Shown piece after piece: positions 32,556-41,438 of a DNA stretch of 64,000 bases. The notes under the pieces were generated by a model. That model did not search any database and was not told where the DNA came from. It saw nothing but the letters and a program-made list of their open reading frames with translations. A program made the translations under genes and the position numbers. Numbering within the stretch: the first letter of the stretch is position 1; each line of letters starts with the position of its first letter. This DNA comes from an uncultured Isosphaeraceae bacterium (GTDB taxonomy: Bacteria > Planctomycetota > Planctomycetia > Isosphaerales > Isosphaeraceae), in contig CAMFLR010000008.1 of the NCBI GenBank assembly GCA_945957605.1, positions 186,001 through 250,000 on the forward strand, read 5' to 3'.

Positions 32556-34916
32556 TCACGGCGTCACGGGGATTTCGATCGTGGCCGGCGCGACGCAAGC
32601 CCGGTCGTTGCACGCTTGATACCGCACCTTGAGCACGAGTTTTTCCGTATTGCCGGCCGGCACGTTGATCCGTGCGACGATTGTCACCTTGTTCTCGTAG
32701 ACCGCCAGTTTTTCCCCAGCATTTGCCGCGAGCGCCTTCGTTTCGCCCTTGGGGTAATCGACGCCAGCGAGCTTGACGTCAGCCGCCTTAACCAAAGTCA
32801 CGGTTGTCGGGATCATATCTTCCGAACCGGCGGGATTTGCATAGATATGATAGCCGTCTTTAATGGTCAGAGTGATCGGCACTTTGAGCGTGTCGCCCTG
32901 TCGCGTAACAGCGCCCAGACGAGACGTCACTACCGTGGATTTGGGCGGTGTAACGGCCGTTGTGCCCAGCGTGAAAGCCGGGGGCTTGGGCGCGGCCTTG
33001 GCATCGAAATACTCAGCAAGTGCCACTAGCATGAGCGGTGATGCCGAGGGAGCGCGGTTGAGCGAGCCGCTGAACGCTTCGAGCGCCTTGCCCGCGAGTT
33101 CGGTATATTTCGCGTCCTTGGTCGCCGCACCCAGAGCGACGAGCACGCGAATCGCCACGCTGTTCGCGCCGGGAATCGCGTTGTCGTAGGGATCCTTCGA
33201 GCGAGCGATCAGGCTTTCGTGATCGCCGGCGGTGTAGAAGAATCCGCCATGCTTGGGATCGCCAAAATCGGCGATCATTCGATCGGCAATCTCGCGTGCC
33301 TGGTCGAGTCGCTTGCTATCGCCGGTCGCCGCGTGCAGGCGAAGCAAGCCGTGTGCGAGAAACGCGTAGTCTTCGAGATAGCCTGCAAGTTTGGCCTGGC
33401 CACCGCGATAGGTCCGCAAGAGACGGCCATCGCTCGACCGCAGTGATTTGAGCAGAAAATCGGCGGCGAGTTCGGCAGCACGACGGTATTCATCGGTTTT
33501 GAGCACGCGATAACCGTCGGCGTACGCAGCGATCATCAGGCCGTTCCAACTCGTCAGAATCTTATCATCGCGTAGCGGTGCTTGGCGTTTATCACGCGCA
33601 GCGAGCAAGGTTTTGCGGAGTGGAACGAGCCGGGCTTCGAGTTCATCGGGAGTGATGCGCAGCTCGGTCGCCATTTCTTTGCGAGTCCGAGGTTCGAGAA
33701 GCACGAAGCGATTCTTCTCGAAGTTGGGTTCGCGATCGAGTCCGTAAACCATGCGGAAGAATGGTGCGTCGGTCGGTCCGAGGAGCTTTGCCACTTCATC
33801 GCGCGACCAGACGTAATATTGCCCTTCTTCTGCATTGGATTCAGCGTCGAGTGCCGAATAGAACCCGCCTTCGGGTGAAGTGAACGACCGAGCGACGAAC
33901 GCAAACGTGGCCTTGGCTTCCGTCTTCCAGCGGACGTCGCGCGTTTGCTCAAACGCCTGGAGATGTACGCTCGCAAGCTGTGCGTTGTCGTAGAGCATTT
34001 TCTCGAAGTGCGGCACCGACCAGTCGCGCTTCGTGCTGTAGCGGTGGTATCCACCCACGAGATGATCGCGAATTCCGCCCCGAGCCATGTGGTCGAGCGT
34101 CTTCAGGACCTGTGCGAGACCGTCCCCTGCTCCGTTGCGTCGGGCGTCGTCGAGCAGCAGCACGAGATTCGGCGGTTCGGGAAACTTTGGCTTGTTGGGC
34201 CGATCGGCCGAGAAGCCAAAACCGCCGAATTCACTGTCGTACTGTTCGGCCAGTTCCTTCACTCCGCCTTTGACCATGTCGAGCGTGAGATCGACGCGGC
34301 CAATCGCCGCAGTTCGATCGACGCTGCGTTTGACGACGTCGGTGAGATTGGTCGCGTCACGGTCAAGCAGTTCGCGCTTCTCGGTCCAGGCCTTCTGGAC
34401 GATTTTCAGAAGCGATTCAAACCCGGAAGCGTCGTCACGATCGTGCGGCGGGAAATAGGTGCCACCGAAGAACGGGCGACCATCAGGGAAGAGGAACATC
34501 GTCATCGGCCAGCCGCCCGAGCCGCTGAAGGCTTGCAGCGCGGTCATGTACACACCGTCAACGTCGGGGCGCTCCTCGCGATCGACCTTGATGCAAATGA
34601 AATTCTTATTGAGCGCGGCGGCGATCGCTTCGTCCTGGAAGCTCTCGCGTTCCATGACGTGGCACCAGTAGCACGAGCTATAGCCCACCGAGAGGAAAAT
34701 CGGCTTGTTTTCGGCCTTGGCCTTGGCAAATGCTTCCGGTCCCCAGGGATACCAGTCGACCGGGTTGAGCGCGTGCAGCAGCAGGTACGGGCTGGTTTCC
34801 TTGGCGAGCCGGTTGGCCTTATGCTGCGGCTTGGCGGCTGCGGGCTTGGCGGGTTCGTCGGCCCGGGTGGAATTCACGCAAAGGGCCAGGATCAATCCGG
34901 CGTGAAGCGGGCGCAT
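32556..34916 (-). CDS. Exported YyaL/DUF255 thioredoxin-domain protein with C-terminal DsbD-like domain
   Basis: About 786 residues. Signal peptide [20 protein letters not shown] thioredoxin-like region carries [20 protein letters not shown] and the redox motif SCYWCHVM. The middle is an alpha/alpha-barrel ([50 protein letters not shown]), as in YyaL and SPATA20. The C-terminal 120 residues resemble the DsbD N-terminal sensor domain, ending [19 protein letters not shown] with a Cys pair. Gene order suggests no operon partner. Likely periplasmic redox or sugar-associated role; exact function unknown. Confidence 0.85.
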   Translation of the reverse strand: MRPLHAGLILALCVNSTRADEPAKPAAAKPQHKANRLAKETSPYLLLHALNPVDWYPWGPEAFAKAKAENKPIFLSVGYSSCYWCHVMERESFQDEAIAAALNKNFICIKVDREERPDVDGVYMTALQAFSGSGGWPMTMFLFPDGRPFFGGTYFPPHDRDDASGFESLLKIVQKAWTEKRELLDRDATNLTDVVKRSVDRTAAIGRVDLTLDMVKGGVKELAEQYDSEFGGFGFSADRPNKPKFPEPPNLVLLLDDARRNGAGDGLAQVLKTLDHMARGGIRDHLVGGYHRYSTKRDWSVPHFEKMLYDNAQLASVHLQAFEQTRDVRWKTEAKATFAFVARSFTSPEGGFYSALDAESNAEEGQYYVWSRDEVAKLLGPTDAPFFRMVYGLDREPNFEKNRFVLLEPRTRKEMATELRITPDELEARLVPLRKTLLAARDKRQAPLRDDKILTSWNGLMIAAYADGYRVLKTDEYRRAAELAADFLLKSLRSSDGRLLRTYRGGQAKLAGYLEDYAFLAHGLLRLHAATGDSKRLDQAREIADRMIADFGDPKHGGFFYTAGDHESLIARSKDPYDNAIPGANSVAIRVLVALGAATKDAKYTELAGKALEAFSGSLNRAPSASPLMLVALAEYFDAKAAPKPPAFTLGTTAVTPPKSTVVTSRLGAVTRQGDTLKVPITLTIKDGYHIYANPAGSEDMIPTTVTLVKAADVKLAGVDYPKGETKALAANAGEKLAVYENKVTIVARINVPAGNTEKLVLKVRYQACNDRACVAPATIEIPVTP

Positions 34917-35043
34917 CGCGAGCATCCTCTGCGGTTCGTGGCGACGAGCGGGGAAACACTTCCCTGTCCGCTCGTACGCACGATCTTAGCCGAGGCGGCT
35001 CGGACTGTCGAATGCGTGGTTAGCGCCGGTTCGCGTGCGAACT

Positions 35044-37014
35044 TTACTTTCGCGTCGTGTCTGGCGGCGCAGAGTTGGTGATTCGGGTGTTGGCGACGTC
35101 CTCGATGCACGCGGAGGCGTCGGGCAGGTCATCGTGCATAAGCAAGATACGCGCCTGCGCGAGGCCGGGTTTCAACGCTTTCACGTGAATGCCCAGGTCG
35201 AGAGTTTTGCCTTGGGGCAGCGAATCGATGAGTGGGAACTTGAGATCGCCCGGGATCTCGTTGCCTTTGGCGTCCTTGATGGGGTTGCCATTGGCATCCT
35301 TGAGGGATTCGACCCTCGCCTCGTTGTCGGTGCCGCCGGTGGCTTCGACGTGGAGATTGGAGGAAAGCTTGCCTGTCACTTGCAACGATTTCGCGGGTTT
35401 CGTACCCACGTTTTTGATTCGAATATAGAAGACCGTCGTCTCGCCGACATCGAGCACTCTGCGTTTTTCGGTGACGGTCATTTCCAGGTCGGCCATGCCT
35501 GAGACGTCAGTGGCAGCCACGGCTTTGTCGTGCAGGTTTCCCGATCGCGCATCGGCTGAAACCCGGTACATCCCTGGACCTCCCAGCAACACCGTAAACG
35601 TTGCCGTTTGCTCGCCTGGCTTGTCGCCGACTTGCGGATCGATCTTGGGGAACGTAATGGTCAGCGTTTGCTTTGCGGCGTTCCACTCCGATCCGGGCGG
35701 GAGCGGTTTCTGGAGCTTCCCGCTATTGGCCGGAAGTGCCACTGTCACGCGAACATCCTTGGCGGTCGCTGTACCGGGGTTAGAGACGGTCACCTTATAG
35801 TCGGCATAGGTGTCGGTGTAGCGCGTCTCGGGGCCGGTTAGGCTGAGTTTCAACTCAGGTCGCAAAACGATCAGCGATCGTGTGACCTTCATTTCGCCCT
35901 TACCGACAACGTCGGGGCTGCTCACCGTGACGGTGCAAGTCTGCTCGCCACCTGCGATCGTGTCAACGACGAGCGGATCAAGCACGACGGGACGGTCGGG
36001 ATAGACGATGGGAATCGACTGCTCGACGATTTCTTCACCATCCGCCTTCAGTCCGGAACTGAGCGTGCAACGTACGACAACGTCGCGCGCCGGGCCGCTT
36101 CCGGGATTTGAAACAGTGATGTTGAACCGCGCCTGCTGGCCGATCAGCAACTTGCTCGGCGTGACCGTGGTCTCGACCTTGAGCATCGGTTCCTGGATCA
36201 GGGTGCGCGAGCGGCTGCCGGTGACGAGCGTAACGAGTGCCGCATGATCGACGGTATTCGCCTTGTTCGCCTTCACCTTCAGGATGAGAAGCTGTTCGCT
36301 GCCGGCCGAAACGGTGTCGAGCGTCCAGAACTTCCGGCGATCTCCAGGCGAAATCTCTTTCGCCTCCGGTTGAGCGGAAATCAACTCGAACTCGGGCGGA
36401 AGATCGTAATGCACGCGAACCGCGCGGGCGTCGGCGACGCCGGTGTTCTTGACCAGAATCTTGATCGTTCCGGTGTGATTAACGTTCATCACCTCGGGCG
36501 CAACGACCGACACGGAAAGGTTTACCGTCTGCGGGCCGGACGGGAATTGCTCGGGCTTGATCTCGAGGGGATCGACCGCTCGCGTCTCGCCTGCGGGAGC
36601 GACGGGGCCGCCCCCAGGATTGGCGGTTGCCGGAGGGAGCGGATTCGTCTCGGCAGGCTCGAGGGCGGCCGCCGCAGCCGGAATCGCATCTTTATCAACC
36701 ATTGGGCGCTCGACCGGCCGAGCCGTCTTGCCCTGCGGTCGGTCTGCGACTGGTTCGTGAACCGGAGTAGCCGGCCGCGCGGGTGTGACCGGTTTGACGT
36801 CCGCTTTGGGTTTTGTTTCGGCGGGCGTTGAGGGCTTGGTCACCGACTCGGGGATAGCCGGCGGCACGTCAATTGGCGGCGGCGCTTCTACCGCTGGCTG
36901 CGCGGGAATTGGCACCGGTTCAGGAGCCTGGGCCGCCAGGGTGTGCGAGCCGACGACGAGTGCGAGTGCCGTCGCAAGCGTCAGGCACAGGATGGAATGA
37001 AGTCGTCGGACCAT
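35044..37014 (-). CDS. Large exported protein with DUF11/CARDB-like repeats
   Basis: About 656 residues. Signal peptide MVRRLHSILCLTLATALALV. A proline/alanine-rich low-complexity tract (about 30-150) precedes at least four Ig-like modules of the DUF11/CARDB type, each with the phrase IxVxNxGxxxAxxVxV (for example FNITVSNPGSGPARDVVV and YKVTVSNPGTATAKDVRV). GGGAGGGG lies upstream of the ATG. Such proteins are typically structural parts of the planctomycete envelope. No ligand known. It stands alone. Confidence 0.85.
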   Translation of the reverse strand: MVRRLHSILCLTLATALALVVGSHTLAAQAPEPVPIPAQPAVEAPPPIDVPPAIPESVTKPSTPAETKPKADVKPVTPARPATPVHEPVADRPQGKTARPVERPMVDKDAIPAAAAALEPAETNPLPPATANPGGGPVAPAGETRAVDPLEIKPEQFPSGPQTVNLSVSVVAPEVMNVNHTGTIKILVKNTGVADARAVRVHYDLPPEFELISAQPEAKEISPGDRRKFWTLDTVSAGSEQLLILKVKANKANTVDHAALVTLVTGSRSRTLIQEPMLKVETTVTPSKLLIGQQARFNITVSNPGSGPARDVVVRCTLSSGLKADGEEIVEQSIPIVYPDRPVVLDPLVVDTIAGGEQTCTVTVSSPDVVGKGEMKVTRSLIVLRPELKLSLTGPETRYTDTYADYKVTVSNPGTATAKDVRVTVALPANSGKLQKPLPPGSEWNAAKQTLTITFPKIDPQVGDKPGEQTATFTVLLGGPGMYRVSADARSGNLHDKAVAATDVSGMADLEMTVTEKRRVLDVGETTVFYIRIKNVGTKPAKSLQVTGKLSSNLHVEATGGTDNEARVESLKDANGNPIKDAKGNEIPGDLKFPLIDSLPQGKTLDLGIHVKALKPGLAQARILLMHDDLPDASACIEDVANTRITNSAPPDTTRK

Positions 37015-37213
37015 GGGTCGATCCCCTCCCTGGGAACGCCGCCAGATCTGATCGTCGTCAACCGCGACCAATCGAACGCCGCCGTGCGTTGGAAAAGCTC
37101 GCCCGCACGAACCGCGCGGGGAGACGCCGAAACGCTTGATAACCGATTGATACAGATCCGAGAAGGTCAATTTCGATGACGGAATCGACGCTGACCTTGG
37201 GTCTTTTCAGGAT

Positions 37214-38086
37214 CTATGAAAGGAAAAGATCGGCGAGTCCGACCAGAAATAATCCGATGCTAATGAGAATGTTCACCTGAAAGAATGCGACATTCACCCG
37301 CGATAGGTCGCTTGGCTTGACGATGGCGTGTTCATAAATCAGCAAGCAAGTCACCGCACCCAGGCCGATGAAGTAAATTCGTCCGAGCGGATAGGTCTCG
37401 CCAAGCATCACCAGAAAGACAACCGTTAGTGCGTGACAAAACGCGGCGAGCCGGAGAGCTCCGCGAGTGCCCAGCCGCGCGGGAATGCTGTGGAGTCCGC
37501 GAGTGCGATCAAAGGCTTCATCCTGGCACGCATAAATAATGTCGAACCCTGTGACCCAGGTAACCACCGCCAGGCCGAGCCAAACCGGCGGCCACGCAAC
37601 TGATGCACGAAACGCAACCCAGGCGCAGAGCGGAGCCAGCCCAAGCGCCACACCTAGCCACAAATGCGCCAGGCTGGTAAAGCGTTTCGCGAACGAGTAG
37701 CCCAGCAGCCAAAGCAAGACGGGAACTGAGAAAACAAGCGGTAGATAGTTCGGCAAGAAAAGCGCGGTCGACGCGATGAATCCCACCGACGAAATGACGG
37801 TGAATATCATCACTTCTCGAACGGAAAGCGTTCCGGCGGGAAGATGACGCATGACCGTGCGGGGATTCTCGGCGTCGATTTTGCGATCGACGAGCCGGTT
37901 AAACGCCATGGCCGCCGAACGGGCCGTCGTCATGCAGGCGAGGATGGCGATCCAGTCGATGACGCGTCCTCGCCATCCTTCATCGGAGTGCGCTGCGAGC
38001 GCCGCACCCAGTAGTGCGAACGGCAGTGCGAAAAGCGTGTGCGAGAATTTGATCATGCCGAGCAGATCGGCCACGCGTGCGATCAT
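37214..38086 (-). CDS. ubiA: UbiA-family prenyltransferase (quinone biosynthesis)
   Basis: About 290 residues, eight or nine membrane helices. The first Asp-rich motif is present as FNRLVDRKIDAENPRTVMR and the second as YACQDEAFDRTRGLHSIPAR. It attaches a polyprenyl chain to an aromatic ring in the inner membrane. The gene is last in a chain of overlapping genes (ubiE, ubiX, SDR, ubiA) and its ATG overlaps the SDR stop as ATGA. With the ubiD homologue nearby this fits the late menaquinone steps known from the futalosine pathway (MqnP role), but the ring substrate cannot be read directly. Confidence 0.9.
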   Translation of the reverse strand: MIARVADLLGMIKFSHTLFALPFALLGAALAAHSDEGWRGRVIDWIAILACMTTARSAAMAFNRLVDRKIDAENPRTVMRHLPAGTLSVREVMIFTVISSVGFIASTALFLPNYLPLVFSVPVLLWLLGYSFAKRFTSLAHLWLGVALGLAPLCAWVAFRASVAWPPVWLGLAVVTWVTGFDIIYACQDEAFDRTRGLHSIPARLGTRGALRLAAFCHALTVVFLVMLGETYPLGRIYFIGLGAVTCLLIYEHAIVKPSDLSRVNVAFFQVNILISIGLFLVGLADLFLS

Positions 38087-38907
38087 CGAGCCGTTCCTTC
38101 TGCAGGTGTGCGCGTGCAGAGAACCGCATCTCCAAGCCAGGGTGCGAGTCGCGAGAGTGCGCCCGCAACGCGCAGCGGCCAAACGATGCGTCTGAGCATT
38201 GAGATTCGTCGTCGTGGGTGATCGAGCAGTCGCGCAATGCGACGTGCTGCATCATCGGCGCGGCCGTTGACGAAATTCGGCGGCCGGCTTTCCCAAAGTG
38301 TTGGTGGACGCTTCGATTGAGCCGCGATGACGTCGAGAAATTCGGTGCGAATTGGGCCCGGCTCAACCAGGCAAACGCGGATCCCCAGCGATTTCAATTC
38401 ACGACGGAGTGCATCATTCCAGTAACCCAGCGCTGCCTTAGTCGCGCCATACACACCAAACGCAGGAATCGCCGCGACGCTCATCGACGAACCAACGTTG
38501 ATAATAATCCCCTTCGTTTCTTGCAAATGCGGCAGCGCCAGCCGCGCGAGAGTGACCGGCGCGACGAAGTTCACATCGATCTGTTTCGCAAGATCGGCAG
38601 GGTTCGACTCGGCGAACATCCCGCCCAATCCGTATCCCGCATTGTTTACGAGCACATCGAGCCGGTTGTGCACCTTCAGACTCTGATCGATCAATGCGTG
38701 AAGGCCGGAAATATCCGCGAGATCAGCCGCGATAACAGTGGCCTGTGCTCCAAGCACGCGGCATTCAATCGCGAGCGTTTCGAGACGATCCGCTCGCCGC
38801 GCGGTGAGAATCAACCTTCGCCCCTGCTTCGCAAGCACACGCGCAAGCTCGGCCCCGATGCCGCTCGATGCACCAGTGATGAGAACGACCGCATCTTTGG
38901 GCATCAT
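38083..38907 (-). CDS. Short-chain dehydrogenase/reductase, embedded in the quinone gene cluster
   Basis: 274 residues. Rossmann motif TGASSGIG at about 11-18, NNAGYG, and the catalytic Ser/Tyr/Lys with YGATKAALGY. The family is NAD(P)H-dependent reductase. Its ATG overlaps the ubiX stop (ATGA) and its stop overlaps the ubiA start, so it is translated with them. No SDR is needed in the textbook late quinone steps, so it may modify a precursor or the prenyl tail, or be a passenger; this is inference. Confidence 0.88.
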   Translation of the reverse strand: MMPKDAVVLITGASSGIGAELARVLAKQGRRLILTARRADRLETLAIECRVLGAQATVIAADLADISGLHALIDQSLKVHNRLDVLVNNAGYGLGGMFAESNPADLAKQIDVNFVAPVTLARLALPHLQETKGIIINVGSSMSVAAIPAFGVYGATKAALGYWNDALRRELKSLGIRVCLVEPGPIRTEFLDVIAAQSKRPPTLWESRPPNFVNGRADDAARRIARLLDHPRRRISMLRRIVWPLRVAGALSRLAPWLGDAVLCTRTPAEGTAR

Positions 38908-39512
38908 GACTTGCTTTCTTCACCCCATCGGGGAGCTAGTGCGTTTTCGATCCCCAAACCGTCGCAAATTCGCGCGACGATGAAGTCGATCAAATCACCG
39001 AGTGCCTGCGGCTTATGATACCAACCGGGCATCGCGGGCATGACAACAGCTCCGGCTCGCGTGACTGCAGTCATATTTTCGAGGTGAATCAGGCTCAGCG
39101 GTGTTTCGCGTGGGACGACGATGAGCTTACGGCGCTCTTTGAGATGCACATCGGCCGCGCGGGCGATCAGGTTTGTCGTGATTCCATGTGCAATGGCCCC
39201 AAGCGTGCTCATACTACAGGGGCAAATCACCATGCCGCGCGTGCGGAAGGAACCGCTCGCAATGCCGCACATGAAATCCTGGTGGTGATGGTACTGGACC
39301 TTTGCGGGATTAACTCCAGGAAAGGCGCCGGCATCAAATCGGCTCAAATCGACGGAAACGCCAGTCTCTTCGCGAAGCACCTGCGCTCCGCTGGGGCTGA
39401 TCGTGAGATGCACGGTTTCGCCGCGTGTGGTCAACACTTCAAGCAGTCTGGCTGCGAAGACCGCACCGCTCGCGCCGGTGATTGCGACGACGAATCCGGG
39501 CGGGACGCTCAT
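38904..39512 (-). CDS. ubiX: Flavin prenyltransferase UbiX
   Basis: About 202 residues. AITGASGAVFAARLLEVL, MVICPCSMSTLGAIAHGITT, KLIVVPRETPLSLIHLENMT and PAMPGWYHKPQALGDLIDFI are the family blocks. It makes prenylated FMN from FMN and dimethylallyl phosphate; UbiD enzymes use this cofactor for decarboxylation. A ubiD homologue lies 2 kb away on the other strand, which fits. Its start overlaps the ubiE stop and its stop overlaps the SDR start. Confidence 0.95.
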   Translation of the reverse strand: MSVPPGFVVAITGASGAVFAARLLEVLTTRGETVHLTISPSGAQVLREETGVSVDLSRFDAGAFPGVNPAKVQYHHHQDFMCGIASGSFRTRGMVICPCSMSTLGAIAHGITTNLIARAADVHLKERRKLIVVPRETPLSLIHLENMTAVTRAGAVVMPAMPGWYHKPQALGDLIDFIVARICDGLGIENALAPRWGEESKS

Positions 39513-40264
39513 CGACTCGGATCCGACTTCGTGCCGACGTACAACGTGGCGATTCCAAACGTGAGCACGTGAGCTTTCACGTCGCAAAGGCCGCGCGATT
39601 GGAGCAGGTCGACCATCGCCTGGCCGTCGGGGAATTGCAGAACGCTGGCAGGCAAATAGCTGTAAGCATCGTACTGATTGGGCGCGATCGCCTGACCAAG
39701 TCCCGGAAGAATTCGCTTGAAGAAATAAAGATACAGCCCGCCGAGGACCTTGCCACGCGGTCGAGAGAATTCGAGAATTGCCACCTTGCCGCCGGGCCGA
39801 GCGGCTCGCACCATCTCATCAATGCCGCCGACGGTATTCGAAACGTTTCGCAGACCGAATGCGACGGTGACGACTCCGAACGTATTGCTTGGCACCGGCA
39901 GCGCGAGTGTGTCGCCTTCGACGAGAATGATCCGGTCGTTCGCGGCGATTTTGTGGGTCTTTTTCAGCCCGTGCGCGAGCATCGGCCGGCAGAAGTCGGT
40001 CGCGACGATCGGCGATCGGCCACCGGCGGCGCGGTCGTATTGAATCGCCAGGTCACCGGTCCCGGTGCAGCAATCGAGGACGGGAACGCCGGGCTCGGGG
40101 GGCACGGTTTTCGTCGTAAACTTGCGCCACGACTTGTCGATATTGAGGCTGAGAAAGTGGTTCAAAAAGTCGTACTTGCCCGCGATCGACGCGAACATCG
40201 CCCGCACCCGCCGTCCGGACTTATCGACCTCGGCGGGTTTTTCCTGCTCGACAACAGAATTCAC
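39509..40264 (-). CDS. ubiE: Quinone C-methyltransferase UbiE/MenG
   Basis: 251 residues. SAM-dependent methyltransferase: motif I VLDCCTGTGDLAIQYDR, and the family phrases KYDFLNHFLSLNIDKSWRKF, TVAFGLRNVSNTVGGIDEMV and VAILEFSRPRGKVLGGLYLY. It methylates demethylmenaquinone (or a ubiquinone precursor). First gene in the overlapping chain ubiE-ubiX-SDR-ubiA. Menaquinone use is more likely in planctomycetes. Confidence 0.93.
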   Translation of the reverse strand: MNSVVEQEKPAEVDKSGRRVRAMFASIAGKYDFLNHFLSLNIDKSWRKFTTKTVPPEPGVPVLDCCTGTGDLAIQYDRAAGGRSPIVATDFCRPMLAHGLKKTHKIAANDRIILVEGDTLALPVPSNTFGVVTVAFGLRNVSNTVGGIDEMVRAARPGGKVAILEFSRPRGKVLGGLYLYFFKRILPGLGQAIAPNQYDAYSYLPASVLQFPDGQAMVDLLQSRGLCDVKAHVLTFGIATLYVGTKSDPSR

Positions 40265-40379
40265 AGCGCGTGCCTTTCGGACGAATCGAAAATCAGCCTC
40301 ACGATACTGTTCTAGTCAGCCGAGGCGAAATTGTCCACGCGCGGTACCAACAGTGTGGGCGGCCGATCGCGAAAATGCC

Positions 40380-41342
40380 TTATTTCTTGAGGTATTCGTC
40401 AAACCAGGCAATCGCCTCACGCTGAGCCTGCGGACGCGCCTCGTTGTAAATGCCGTAATGCTTGATTCCTTCGATCGTGATCAATTTTTTCACGCCCTTT
40501 GCCCGCTGATGCGCGAGAATCGCGTTGTCTTTATTGTCAAACAGTTCCTCATCTCCGGCGATGATAAAGAGCTTGGCGCATTTTTCGACGCGGCCGATAT
40601 CTTCAATCGGCGCGTAAGTCGCGAGCTTTTCCTGAATCGGCATACCGGTTAGCGAGCCAAATTTGGCGCTTGGCTTGGGATATTCGAGTTTGCCATGAGT
40701 TCGGGCGATCGCCTGGCTGTAAGTCGACGCACGCATCGGTGCCGTGGCGAGGGTCCAGCGCGAATCCATCGCCCCAACCTGACTCACAAACGCTTTCACC
40801 CGCGGCTCGCGTGCCGCCACATAAACGACGTGTCCACCCGAGTAAGACGAGCCCCACAGACCAATCCGATTCGCATCGCATTGCGCTTCGCCGGTGACCC
40901 AGTGGATCGCGTTCATAACGTCGGTCGTTTGCTCGATCGGATCGACGACCTCTCGCACTTCCTTGACCTCGGCAAAGAGCTTGCCGTCCTTCTTTTCGAG
41001 GCTCTTACCCGCAAGGACGAGCCGGGAATCGCTCTTCCCCCAGCCGCGATAGTCGAACGTGAGCACGAGATAACCCGCGCGGGCGAAAATAATCGCATCG
41101 GCCCGAAGCGCCGCGGCCGTTCCGCCCCAACCGTGGCTCATGACGATCGTCGGCAGCTTCTCGGATTTGGTATTCTTCGGAGCGAAAACTTCCGCGGCCA
41201 TGCGCGTTCCTTCGCTCATGATATCGGCGTTTTGGAATGCGATATCATCGGGAATGGTCGTGACAGGCGGCGGTACCTGGCCGAACGCCATAGCAGTCGC
41301 TGAAAGAAAAATGACAACGGCGAGACTGCGCGATGGGATCAC
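40380..41342 (-). CDS. Exported alpha/beta-hydrolase
   Basis: 320 residues from GTG, with AGGAG upstream. Signal peptide SLAVVIFLSATAMAFGQ. The fold shows the oxyanion SHGWGG, the nucleophile elbow GSSYSGG, a late Asp in AGDEELFDNKD and a C-terminal His in IEGIKHYGIYN. It resembles dienelactone hydrolase/X-Pro peptidase relatives. Substrate unknown. It is on the same strand as the quinone gene chain but starts beyond its first gene, and diverges from ubiD. Confidence 0.85.
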   Translation of the reverse strand: MIPSRSLAVVIFLSATAMAFGQVPPPVTTIPDDIAFQNADIMSEGTRMAAEVFAPKNTKSEKLPTIVMSHGWGGTAAALRADAIIFARAGYLVLTFDYRGWGKSDSRLVLAGKSLEKKDGKLFAEVKEVREVVDPIEQTTDVMNAIHWVTGEAQCDANRIGLWGSSYSGGHVVYVAAREPRVKAFVSQVGAMDSRWTLATAPMRASTYSQAIARTHGKLEYPKPSAKFGSLTGMPIQEKLATYAPIEDIGRVEKCAKLFIIAGDEELFDNKDNAILAHQRAKGVKKLITIEGIKHYGIYNEARPQAQREAIAWFDEYLKK

Positions 41343-41428
41343 GGTGTCGCTCCTGAAGAGTGGATTTCACTTGCGATCAAGTCAGTTAGCCGAGAGCTGA
41401 CCTCGCCGATCGCTTCGTGCGCGATTAC

Positions 41429-41434
41429 TATACT
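41429..41434 (+). promoter_or_regulatory. -10-like TATACT placed so that transcription could start at the ubiD ATG
   Basis: TATACT lies four bases before the ATG of the UbiD-family gene. A start about seven bases downstream of the hexamer would fall on the ATG, giving a leaderless message. No ribosome-binding site is present. No convincing -35 box was found. Confidence 0.3.
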
Positions 41435-41438
41435 GCAC

